In this document: positions 6,883 through 13,196 of the stretch, piece after piece | Position numbering within the stretch: position 1 is the first letter of the stretch | Layout: each line of letters opens with the position of its first letter | Assembly (NCBI GenBank): GCA_002297505.1 | Contig: DBLQ01000094.1 | Span: 1 to 13,196, forward strand | From: Flavobacteriales bacterium UBA720 | GTDB taxonomy: Bacteria > Bacteroidota > Bacteroidia > Flavobacteriales > Weeksellaceae | Length of the DNA stretch: 13,196 nucleotides | Direction: 5' to 3' | The notes under the pieces: generated by a model | Database searches by the model: none | The model's input: only the letters and a program-made list of their open reading frames with translations | What the model was told of the DNA's origin: nothing | Position numbers and translations under genes: made by a program

Positions 6883-7917
6883 ATCCAGTAGAAGTTCCAG
6901 CTTTGCTTTAACAATACTTTTGCTGAAGTCGCTAAAATCGTGCTGATGTTTGGTAATTTGTGAAAACTGCGCTTGCAAATCCGGCTTTTCCTGCAGGATA
7001 AATTCTGAATCAGATTCGTAAATGGCCGGAAAGATGGCTGGTTTCCCAAACTTAATGGCATCTCCAATGTTGCCGCTTATCTTTGTTTTACCATAGATTT
7101 CCGGTATTGAAAAAAAATCAGTTTTACTTTGAATCGGGCAGTACAAAAGGTCAGCTGTTAACATCCAATCATCAAACGCCTGCTGCGGAATTTTGTGTTC
7201 AAAAGATTGAACCTTGATGAATTCTGGAAGTTGTTTTATGCTTGACTTTAAGTTCTCAAGTTCTTTTCCCGAAGCTTTTCCCAGAAGAATCACCTCATAT
7301 TGTATACCAATATTTTTAAAATTTTTCAGTTTTTCCAGGGTGGACTTATAGTCTCTTCTGGCTTGTGAAACAGCACCGGGAATTATAATGGTAATTTTTT
7401 CTTTTTCAGGTTTTTGCTCCTCGAATTGATTGAAAAATAAAGGAAGAAATTCCAGATGGTTTTTCTCTGAAATAGAAGCGTCGATGCCCAAAAGATATTT
7501 TGACATTTGATAAATCCGGGGTGCATCCAAAAGGCTCTCCTTGAATAGTAACTTGAGTCTGTATGTGAAATCTCTTTTGAAGACGCTTTTAAAAAATTCC
7601 CACTTCGTAGCCTTAGTAAAATTCAAATTATGAACGAGAATCGCGGTTTTGAATCGGTCTACAATCAATTTGTAGAAATTGAAATGCCGATGAACCGTTC
7701 CAATGATAATCAAAGCATAATTTTGCTTTTCCAGCACTTCTAATAGTTGAGACTGTCTGGTCTGGAAAACGTTTTTGTCATGAATATTGAGAAGTTGGAA
7801 GATCTTTTCGGAGAAGTAAAAATCTACGGAAACCGTCTCAGAATCTTTGGTAAGTTCGTAGAAGTTATTGGCCAATTCGGCGTGTGTATCCAGCTCTATA
7901 TAGGCAAATCTCTTCAT
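6874..7917 (-). CDS. Putative GT-B-fold glycosyltransferase
   Basis: A 347-residue soluble protein that I read as a divergent GT-B-type glycosyltransferase with two Rossmann-like halves. The N-terminal half (about 1-165) opens with a beta strand (RFAYIEL) and contains HNLNFTKATKWEFF. The C-terminal half begins at KITIIIPGAVSQARRDY (174-190), a strand-loop like the start of the donor-binding domain. It ends with ADLLYCPI (255-262) and YGKTKISGNIGDAIKFGKPAIFP (275-297), equivalent to the donor-site region of GT4-like enzymes. The classic E-x7-E motif is not clear, so donor and product are unknown. It overlaps the upstream GT2 gene by ATGA and is probably translated with it, which supports a shared job in surface polysaccharide or glycolipid synthesis. 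Confidence 0.72.
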   Translation of the reverse strand: MKRFAYIELDTHAELANNFYELTKDSETVSVDFYFSEKIFQLLNIHDKNVFQTRQSQLLEVLEKQNYALIIIGTVHRHFNFYKLIVDRFKTAILVHNLNFTKATKWEFFKSVFKRDFTYRLKLLFKESLLDAPRIYQMSKYLLGIDASISEKNHLEFLPLFFNQFEEQKPEKEKITIIIPGAVSQARRDYKSTLEKLKNFKNIGIQYEVILLGKASGKELENLKSSIKQLPEFIKVQSFEHKIPQQAFDDWMLTADLLYCPIQSKTDFFSIPEIYGKTKISGNIGDAIKFGKPAIFPAIYESDSEFILQEKPDLQAQFSQITKHQHDFSDFSKSIVKAKLELLLDSL

Positions 7918-8825
7918 AACCCAAAATTCTTGAAAAACTCTTTCCAGCGCAGGTTTCGTATAAATTTAATTTCCTCACCAGTGAGATTGCGCGGTTCTTT
8001 CTGTCTCAGAAATGAATGGATGGTAATGAAAAATTCCTTAGTAGAACGGTTTTTGAAACTCGATTTGGCGGAAGAAATCATGGCCAGCGGCCAACTGAGG
8101 CCAATATTATAAAAATACTGCCCGAGCTTCTCTGCCTTCTGCGCTTTGTATTTGTAGGCTGTTGGTCTGAGATGTTTGACCCAGAGGCTTTTGACGGTCA
8201 CCGCTTCCCAGCCATGCATTTTTGCAAGCAGAACATCCAGATTATCCCAGCCGAGAACAGCACGAAGACCATTGATTTCCTCAAAGCAAGATTTTCTGTA
8301 AGCTTTAATGGGACCACGGACGTGATTTTTAGATGACAGATTTTCAAAAATCCACTCCTGATTCCGGTTGCTGAAATCCGACCAATTTTCATTCGCGTGG
8401 CGAAGATTTTTGACCTCAGGATTCTGCTTGTAATTTCGGATGTACACCAATCCGGAAACAAGACCTGCTTTGGGATTGCTGTCAAATGCCTGGTTGACCT
8501 TTTCCAGATAGTCTTGTGGAAATACAATGTCCGCATCGTATTTACAGATCACATCAAAGCTCCTCCAATGTACAGAGGCCAGCCCTGCATTGAATGTGCG
8601 AACGACTTTAGCACCCGGTTCATGACCTGATACATTCAGACTCATGAGCTGAAAATTGGAAGCCGATCCGATGAACTGCTCCACGATTTGTTGGGTGTTA
8701 TCCGTGCTGCCATCATTCACAATGACACAAAGGAAATCCTGGAAATTCTGATTCTTCAGAGATTCCAGACAGAGCGCAATATTGCTCTGTTCATTATGTG
8801 CAGGAATGATGATTAGAAATTTCAA
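7914..8825 (-). CDS. Family 2 glycosyltransferase (GT-A fold)
   Basis: A 303-residue inverting-type glycosyltransferase that transfers a sugar from a nucleotide donor, probably in surface glycan assembly at the cytosolic face of the membrane. The start is the classic GT2 opening FLIIIPAHNEQSNI (residues 3-16), followed by NDGSTDNT (37-44, donor base binding), KYDADI with the DxD metal motif at 97-99, and GWDNLD further on in the place of the acceptor/catalytic acidic motif. There is no clear membrane helix. The start is TTG at 8825: it gives the expected N-terminus, and no in-frame ATG lies between it and the upstream stop near 8877-8879. A near match to the promoter motif (TTATTTTG on the minus strand, 8846-8853, one base off) lies 20 bases before it. 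It ends in an ATGA overlap with the GT-B gene. Confidence 0.92.
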   Translation of the reverse strand: MKFLIIIPAHNEQSNIALCLESLKNQNFQDFLCVIVNDGSTDNTQQIVEQFIGSASNFQLMSLNVSGHEPGAKVVRTFNAGLASVHWRSFDVICKYDADIVFPQDYLEKVNQAFDSNPKAGLVSGLVYIRNYKQNPEVKNLRHANENWSDFSNRNQEWIFENLSSKNHVRGPIKAYRKSCFEEINGLRAVLGWDNLDVLLAKMHGWEAVTVKSLWVKHLRPTAYKYKAQKAEKLGQYFYNIGLSWPLAMISSAKSSFKNRSTKEFFITIHSFLRQKEPRNLTGEEIKFIRNLRWKEFFKNFGL

Positions 8826-8871
8826 GTAGAAGTTTTTTAGCTTTACAAAATAATTGCGAACGAATTTACAG

Positions 8872-8887
8872 ATAATTTATAAATTAT
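8872..8887. repeat. Perfect 16-bp A/T palindrome in the divergent gap
   Basis: ATAATTTATAAATTAT equals its own reverse complement. It lies between the GT2 start (8825, minus) and the small gene at 9032 (plus), about 20 bases upstream of the imperfect -7 motif of the GT2 gene. That is a plausible place for an operator bound by a dimeric regulator. It is made only of A and T in an A/T-rich gap, so chance is a fair alternative. The rest of 8826-9031 shows only further A/T-rich short palindromes (for example 8956-8965) and promoter-like motifs. Confidence 0.3.
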
Positions 8888-9010
8888 GAGCCGTATATCT
8901 TCAAACAATCTTGGCTATAAATGCGTTTGATTGTCAATATTTTATTAATTATTCATAAATATTTAATCTTAAAATTTACAATTTTCGAAAAAATAATCAA
9001 TTATAATTAA

Positions 9011-9018
9011 TATTTTTG
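9011..9018 (+). promoter_or_regulatory. Bacteroidota -7 promoter motif for the 9032 gene
   Basis: TATTTTTG matches TAnnTTTG exactly. Thirteen bases separate it from the ATG at 9032, so the leader would be only several bases long. It supports the 9032 open reading frame being a real transcribed gene. No TTG is seen at the -33 distance. Confidence 0.5.
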
Positions 9019-9031
9019 TGCAAATATTACA

Positions 9032-9295
9032 ATGAAGTACACGCTGTTAAAACGGAAAAAAAGTTATACATCCCAATCGGAGTCAGATTTTGTGCGGTGG
9101 ATGCGTAAGCAGGATTCGCAGCCGTGGACGGACAATGAAGCTTTTATGGAAGGCTATGCTTACCGAAAAATGGTTTTCGAAAAGATTGTCATTCGTTATG
9201 ATACTATTTCCAATTTCATCGAAGACCTGAAAAAAAATAACCTTCTGAAGGTAGAATCTTCAAAAGGTTTATTCAATTATTTCAATCGGAACTGA
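9032..9295 (+). CDS. Small hypothetical protein, 87 residues
   Basis: I do not recognise this protein. It is soluble, with no signal peptide or membrane segment. It starts with a basic stretch (KYTLLKRKKSY), then has an aromatic and acidic middle (FVRWMRKQDSQPWTDNEAFMEGYAYRKMVFE), and ends with a probable helix and a KGLFNYFNRN tail. The shape would suit a small cytosolic binding or regulatory protein, but no function can be given. Evidence that it is real: it has an exact promoter motif 13 bases upstream, an ATG at the expected spot, and fills the space exactly up to the convergent E1 gene, with no competing long frame opposite it. Its TGA stop is one base from the E1 stop and lies in the left arm of the hairpin at 9289-9329. 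Confidence 0.72.
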   Translation: MKYTLLKRKKSYTSQSESDFVRWMRKQDSQPWTDNEAFMEGYAYRKMVFEKIVIRYDTISNFIEDLKKNNLLKVESSKGLFNYFNRN

Positions 9296-9329
9296 ATTAG
9301 AGGGAAGGAAATTTTTCCGGATTCAGTTC
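9289..9329. terminator. Hairpin spanning both convergent stop codons, possible bidirectional terminator
   Basis: GAACTGAAT (9289-9297) pairs perfectly with ATTCAGTTC (9321-9329). Inside it GGAA (9303-9306) pairs with TTCC (9315-9318), leaving an 8-base loop. The left arm contains the TGA of the plus-strand gene and part of the TAA of the E1 gene. Neither strand has a T-run right after the hairpin, so it is not a textbook intrinsic terminator. It could still stop or stabilise the two overlapping 3' ends. The pairing is seen directly; the role is inferred. Confidence 0.4.
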
Positions 9330-11726
9330 GTTAAACATCATATAAACTCTTTCCACAATGTCATCTGCGGACGGTTTACTGAAGTAGTCACCATCACTGG
9401 CATAAGCCGGCCTGTGATTTTCGGCGGCAATGGTCAACGGATCAGAGTCCAGGTATCTGAAAGCCTTTTGCTTCTCAAGAATCTGCTGCAGCATGAACGC
9501 AGATGTTCCGCCTTCTACATCTTCATCAATAACGACCAAACGATTTGTTTTCTTTACACTTTCAGCAATTTCGTGAGACAGGTCAAATGGAATCAATGAC
9601 TGAATATCAATGACTTCTGCCGAGATGCCCAGCTTTTCCAGTTCGGCAGCAGCCTCGGTCACGATTCGCCATGTCGATCCATACGTCACCAGCGTAACAT
9701 CAGAACCACTTTTAGTGACTTCAATTTGGCCCACAGGTACGGTAAATTCGCCTAAGTTATCAGGTTGTTTCTCCTTCAGTCTGTAGCCGTTCAGACATTC
9801 TACAATAACGGCCGGCTCATCGCTCTGCAACATGGTATTATAAAATCCTGCAGCCTTTGTCAGGCTTCTAGGCACTAGGATGTTGATGCCTTTAGAAAGG
9901 TTTAGAATTCCTGCCATCGGAGATCCCGAGTGCCACACCCCTTCCAGGCGGTGACCTCTTGTCCGGATAATTACAGGTGCCTTTTGTCCGCCTTTGGTTC
10001 TGTACTGCACAGTTGCCAGATCATCGCTCATGCCCTGCAGACAATATAGGATGTAATCCAGGTATTGGATCTCGGCAATCGGTTTCAGGCCTCTCATTGC
10101 CAGCCCAATGCCCTGCCCCAGAATGGTAGCTTCCCGGATTCCGGTGTCAGCGATACGCACGTCGCCATATTTTTCCTGCAGTCCTTCCAGACCTTGGTTT
10201 ACATCACCAATATTTCCTGCATCCTCACCAAATACCAAGGCTTGAGGATATTTTTCAAAGATTTTATCGAAATTGTTCCGCACCACGACTCTCCCGTCTA
10301 CTTCTTCTGAGTTCTCGGAATACATCGGCGAAATTTCCTTAATGTTGGTCGCTTTCCATCTGGACTGAGAATACAAATGCGAAGAGTAATTGTCTTTTTC
10401 TATTTCATAAACCTTCTCATATGCATTTTTCAGCGCACCTCGTCCGGCAGATTGCTGGCCACGCGTCTCCAGCAATGCTTTCCTGGCCAGGTGGAAGATA
10501 TCTTTTTTGCTTTTTGAAATGATTTTGTTAAAATTCTCAATGATCGGATTGATTTCCGAATGCTGATTTGCTAATGATTCCACAAGCGGTAAAATCTCTG
10601 CTTTGAGGTCAGAAATTGTTTGCTGATAAGCTTCCCAGGCTCTCTTTTGTCCTTCTTTTACCAATTTTTTAGCTTCTGCATCAATGGTGTCCAATTCTTC
10701 CTCGGTCGCCAGAACTTCGTACGCGCCTTCTATCTCTATGCTATATTCCAGAATCCATTGTCTGAACTTAAGTAAGCCGTCAAATTCGGATTCCCAATTC
10801 AGTCTCTCTTCAGATTTATAACGTTCGTGTGAGCCGGAGGTAGAGTGACCTTGCGGCTGAGTCACCTCGGTAACATGGATCACCACCGGAACACTTTCGT
10901 ATCTCGCAAGATGCTCTGCGCGGGCATAAGCAGAGATCAGCGCCGGATAGTCCCACGCCTTGACCTGTATGATTTCACAACCTTGATTTTCGCCTTCGTT
11001 TCGCTGAAAACCGGAAAGCATTTGAGAGATATCCGCTTTCGCTCTTTGATTCTGCGTCGGCACTGAAATGCCATAGCCATCGTCCCAAATTGAAACAATC
11101 ATGGGAACTTGAAGCGCACACGCTGCATTGAGGGTTTCCCAGAAATGACCTTCTGCTGTAGAAGCGTCTCCGATGGTGCCAAAAGCCACTTCACTTCCTT
11201 CCCTGGAAAATTTCTCGGAACCGTCAAATTTTACGGATTTATAAATTTTAGAAGCCTGTGCCAGACCCAGCAGTCGCGGCATCTGCCCAGCCGTTGGAGA
11301 GATATCCGAAGAGATGTTTTTCTGAGCCGTAAGATCCTTCCAACTTCCGTCTTCATTCAGACTTCTGGTAGCGTAGTGTCCGTTCATCTGGCGTCCTGCA
11401 GAAGCAGGCTCGCGCTCCACGCTGGTATCGGCATAGAGCTGTGCGAAAAAACTTTCTACAGAAATGGCGTCAATGGCAAGAGCAAAGGTCTGATCGCGAT
11501 AGTAGCCGGAACGGAAATCTCCATTACGGAAAACCCGGGCCATTGCCAGCTGCGGCAATTCCTTGCCATCTCCAAAGATCCCGAATTTAGCCTTGCCGGT
11601 AAGTACCTCACGTCTTCCCAAGTACGACATCTCGCGGGAAATCTTTCCGATCCGGTAATCTTTAATGATACTGTCTCTAAATTCCTTAAAGGTGACTTCT
11701 TGCGTTTCTATATAAGTTGATTGCAT
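9297..11726 (-). CDS. Fused 2-oxoacid dehydrogenase E1 component, alpha and beta subunits
   Basis: An 809-residue thiamine-diphosphate enzyme that carries both E1 subunits in one chain. It should decarboxylate a 2-oxoacid and pass the acyl group to lipoyl-E2; Bacteroidota homologues are usually annotated as branched-chain (2-oxoisovalerate) type, but the substrate is not proven. Alpha part (about 1-400): YRDQ (76-79), the ThDP motif starting GDAS (186-189) and closing with WDDGYGIS (DD at 215-216 where many relatives have NN), and the active-site loop PQGHSTSGSHERYKS (291-305) with H294. A charged linker of about 75 residues follows. Beta part (about 475-809): FGEDAG with catalytic E501, the RIADTGIREATILGQGIG region, the EIQYLDYI stretch, and a transketolase C-terminal domain ending in SADDIVERV. 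ATG at 11726 has a promoter motif 16 bases upstream. E2 and E3 are not adjacent. Confidence 0.93.
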   Translation of the reverse strand: MQSTYIETQEVTFKEFRDSIIKDYRIGKISREMSYLGRREVLTGKAKFGIFGDGKELPQLAMARVFRNGDFRSGYYRDQTFALAIDAISVESFFAQLYADTSVEREPASAGRQMNGHYATRSLNEDGSWKDLTAQKNISSDISPTAGQMPRLLGLAQASKIYKSVKFDGSEKFSREGSEVAFGTIGDASTAEGHFWETLNAACALQVPMIVSIWDDGYGISVPTQNQRAKADISQMLSGFQRNEGENQGCEIIQVKAWDYPALISAYARAEHLARYESVPVVIHVTEVTQPQGHSTSGSHERYKSEERLNWESEFDGLLKFRQWILEYSIEIEGAYEVLATEEELDTIDAEAKKLVKEGQKRAWEAYQQTISDLKAEILPLVESLANQHSEINPIIENFNKIISKSKKDIFHLARKALLETRGQQSAGRGALKNAYEKVYEIEKDNYSSHLYSQSRWKATNIKEISPMYSENSEEVDGRVVVRNNFDKIFEKYPQALVFGEDAGNIGDVNQGLEGLQEKYGDVRIADTGIREATILGQGIGLAMRGLKPIAEIQYLDYILYCLQGMSDDLATVQYRTKGGQKAPVIIRTRGHRLEGVWHSGSPMAGILNLSKGINILVPRSLTKAAGFYNTMLQSDEPAVIVECLNGYRLKEKQPDNLGEFTVPVGQIEVTKSGSDVTLVTYGSTWRIVTEAAAELEKLGISAEVIDIQSLIPFDLSHEIAESVKKTNRLVVIDEDVEGGTSAFMLQQILEKQKAFRYLDSDPLTIAAENHRPAYASDGDYFSKPSADDIVERVYMMFNELNPEKFPSL

Positions 11727-11742
11727 AACAGTAGAGTTTTGA

Positions 11743-11750
11743 CAAATATA
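11743..11750 (-). promoter_or_regulatory. Bacteroidota -7 promoter motif for the fused E1 gene
   Basis: The minus strand reads TATATTTG, an exact TAnnTTTG. Sixteen bases separate it from the ATG at 11726. It shares the 151-bp divergent gap (11727-11877) with the promoter of the 11878 gene. No clear -33 TTG is seen. Confidence 0.5.
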
Positions 11751-11865
11751 AAATTTTTCCGCTAATTTTTGTGAAAATGATATTTTAAACGATAAAGTAA
11801 TTTTTAAGCAATGCTAAATATTCTTTAAAATAAAAAAAGACACACTCCAATTAAATACAATTAGA

Positions 11866-11873
11866 TAATTTTG
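11866..11873 (+). promoter_or_regulatory. Bacteroidota -7 promoter motif touching the 11878 start codon
   Basis: TAATTTTG matches TAnnTTTG exactly and ends only four bases before the ATG at 11878. Transcription would begin at or within a few bases of the start codon, so the mRNA would be leaderless or nearly so. The match may be by chance in A/T-rich DNA. Confidence 0.45.
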
Positions 11874-11877
11874 AGCT

Positions 11878-12171
11878 ATGAATAAAACGGCGCCTCATAT
11901 TCTCAATGCTTCTACCAATTTACTGGGTTTCTGTCTGGTCATTTTGACATCACTCAAGATAGCCAGGTTTCCCCACCACACCTATCTGGACATCTGTACT
12001 GTGAGTGCCATCTTCAGTCTGTCGCTCAGTTGTGCGCTGTCATTTCTTGCTATGAAATCCGAGCGTATAAAAACTTCCAGAACATTGGAAGGTATTGCAG
12101 ATGTACTCTTTTTTCTTGCGTTACTCTGTATCATCATATCTGTACTAATTGTAAGTATAGATGTGGTCTAA
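11878..12171 (+). CDS. Small three-helix membrane protein of unknown function
   Basis: A 97-residue inner-membrane protein without a known function. Three hydrophobic segments are visible: about 14-28 (NLLGFCLVILTSLKI), 38-59 (ICTVSAIFSLSLSCALSFLAM) and 74-95 (VLFFLALLCIIISVLIVSI). Short polar or basic loops (ARFPHH; KSERIKTSR) separate them. The basic second loop suggests that this loop faces the cytosol. The opening MNKTAPHILNASTNLLG reads like a conserved Bacteroidota hypothetical family, but I cannot name it. It is transcribed divergently from the E1 gene and lies 83 bp before the MFS transporter, which has its own promoter motif, so co-transcription is possible but not required. Confidence 0.75.
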   Translation: MNKTAPHILNASTNLLGFCLVILTSLKIARFPHHTYLDICTVSAIFSLSLSCALSFLAMKSERIKTSRTLEGIADVLFFLALLCIIISVLIVSIDVV

Positions 12172-12225
12172 CTTCACATTAAGTATTGTTAATACAATTC
12201 CCAGACTGATTTGCTAAATCTGAAC

Positions 12226-12233
12226 TAACTTTG
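12226..12233 (+). promoter_or_regulatory. Bacteroidota -7 promoter motif for the MFS transporter
   Basis: TAACTTTG matches TAnnTTTG exactly, with 21 bases to the ATG at 12255. About 30 bases upstream is a short inverted repeat, ATTGT-TAAT-ACAAT (12185-12198), which could be an operator, though it is short enough to be chance. Confidence 0.5.
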
Positions 12234-12254
12234 CACCCTTATTTTTTTTCTATT

Positions 12255-13196
12255 ATGGATGCAGCAGTTCTGAGACCGGGACGAGATTCTTACACATTAT
12301 TTTCATACGTCTTTTTTACCTTTATAGGGTATCTGGTTATAGGTTTGTCATTATCGGTACTACCAATATTCATCAGTAAGGGACTTGGTTTCAGCATGCT
12401 GGTTGCAGGTCTGGTGATTAGTCTTCAATATGTGATGACATTTGTGATGCGTGCGTACTCGGGGAAAATTGTGGATAATCAAGGTCCGAAACCGGCTGTG
12501 ATAGGAAGCATGTTAAGTTTTGGTGTTACGGGAATTATTTTGATGATGGCTTATTATTTCAGGTTTTCTCCGGTAGTTAGTCTTGTATTTCTTATTGTGA
12601 CCAGATTGCTCACCGGCGCAGCAGAGGGCATGATAGGTGCAAGTCCTATTAACTGGGCCATCATGACGATGGGCGAAAAGCATACTGCGAAGATCATTTC
12701 CTATAACGGCGTGGCTTGTTATGGAGCTTTGGCATTGGGCGCCTTTTTGGGTGTGACTATTGTGAAACACTTCAGCTTTTATGGTCTTGGTCTTTTAATT
12801 CTGGCATTGGGAATCCTCGGATTTATTTTAGCAAAGAATAAAACCAACAAAATGGGATCCGACACGCAGTCGGAGCACCGGACGTTCTGGTCTGTACTGG
12901 CAGGCGTTGCTCCTTACGGCCTGGGGTTGGCTCTGGGCGGACTGGGTTTTGCAACCATTTCTACATTTATCACGCTGTATTACGATTATCACCACTGGCA
13001 AAACGGCGCGCTGTGCCTGTCGGTATTTGGAGTTTTGTTTGTTGCTTCGCGCTTGATTTTCAGCAATGCCATCAACCGTTTTGGCGGTATCAATGTGGCT
13101 ATTGTCAGTGTGGCAGTTGAGGTTTTGGGTCTCACGATGATTGGTTTGGCTACGCATCCTTATCTGGCATTGGTTGGAGCGGGCGTGGCAGGCCTG
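12255..13196 (+). CDS. MFS transporter, YfcJ/YhhS-like (3' end outside window)
   Basis: The first 314 residues of a major-facilitator transporter; the frame is open from ATG at 12255 to the right edge, so the C-terminal quarter or so is missing. About nine membrane helices are visible. The first helix begins near residue 18 (SYVFFTFIGYLVIGLSLSV). The loop after helix 2 has MRAYSGKIVDNQGPK, a form of the MFS motif A (usually G-x-x-x-D-R-x-G-x-R). After the central loop (KNKTNKMGSDTQSEHR, about 195-210) comes APYGLGLALGGLGFATISTFITLYY and RLIFSNAINRFGG, the second-half signature of the YfcJ/YhhS group of drug/sugar efflux-like proteins. Substrate is unknown; export of a small molecule by proton antiport is the family expectation. 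ATG is supported by the promoter motif 21 bases upstream. Confidence 0.9.
   Translation, partial: MDAAVLRPGRDSYTLFSYVFFTFIGYLVIGLSLSVLPIFISKGLGFSMLVAGLVISLQYVMTFVMRAYSGKIVDNQGPKPAVIGSMLSFGVTGIILMMAYYFRFSPVVSLVFLIVTRLLTGAAEGMIGASPINWAIMTMGEKHTAKIISYNGVACYGALALGAFLGVTIVKHFSFYGLGLLILALGILGFILAKNKTNKMGSDTQSEHRTFWSVLAGVAPYGLGLALGGLGFATISTFITLYYDYHHWQNGALCLSVFGVLFVASRLIFSNAINRFGGINVAIVSVAVEVLGLTMIGLATHPYLALVGAGVAGL

Noticed and set aside
11109..11720. A 203-codon plus-strand open frame opposite the 5' part of the fused E1 gene
   Set aside because: It lies fully antisense to a clear E1 alpha sequence, its translation has no recognisable pattern (Arg/Ser/Cys-rich), and no promoter motif precedes it. 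It is a shadow of the real gene.
11782..11834. ATTTTAAA / TTTAAAAT arms in the E1/11878 divergent gap
   Set aside because: Eight-base arms of pure A/T about 37 bases apart are expected by chance in such A/T-rich DNA.
12513..13157. Two minus-strand open frames opposite the MFS transporter
   Set aside because: Their translations are rich in His, Asn and Gln with no hydrophobic or motif pattern, while the plus strand encodes a coherent membrane transporter throughout.

Overview
The window looks like chromosomal core DNA from a Bacteroidota, most likely Flavobacteriales of the Chryseobacterium/Weeksellaceae type. Four things point there: start codons with no clear Shine-Dalgarno sequence, several exact copies of the Bacteroidota -7 promoter motif TAnnTTTG just upstream of start codons, a fused E1 alpha/beta 2-oxoacid dehydrogenase, and a DUF7935-like protein. 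The genus call comes from the feel of the protein sequences and was not checked by search. I see no phage, plasmid, transposase, CRISPR, tRNA or rRNA.

Layout. At 3-665 (+) is the C-terminal membrane part of an MgtE magnesium channel, cut by the left edge. A 207-bp convergent gap (666-872) follows; it holds a nested inverted-repeat element (711-815) and a good intrinsic terminator for ppa. From 873 to 8825 everything is on the minus strand. In transcription order this is a glycosyltransferase pair (8825 to 6874), uvrD/pcrA (6802 to 4475), lolD (4338 to 3670), radC (3634 to 2957), a FemAB/GNAT-like protein (2960 to 2055), a DUF7935-like membrane protein (2001 to 1492) and inorganic pyrophosphatase (1484 to 873). 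ATGA overlaps join the two glycosyltransferases and join radC to the FemAB-like gene. Promoter motifs restart transcription before uvrD and before the DUF7935-ppa pair.

At 9032-9295 (+) is a small unrecognised gene. It converges, with one base between stop codons, on a large fused E1 gene (11726 to 9297, minus). An inverted repeat spans both stops. Divergent from E1 are a 97-residue membrane protein (11878-12171, +) and an MFS transporter of the YfcJ/YhhS type (12255 to the right edge, +).

The genes are mostly housekeeping: Mg2+ uptake, pyrophosphate removal, lipoprotein export, DNA repair, 2-oxoacid oxidation and surface glycan synthesis. I found no convincing new multi-gene system. The observations most worth checking are the structured element at 711-815, the stop-codon-spanning hairpin at 9289-9329, the palindrome at 8872-8887 and the two small unknown genes.
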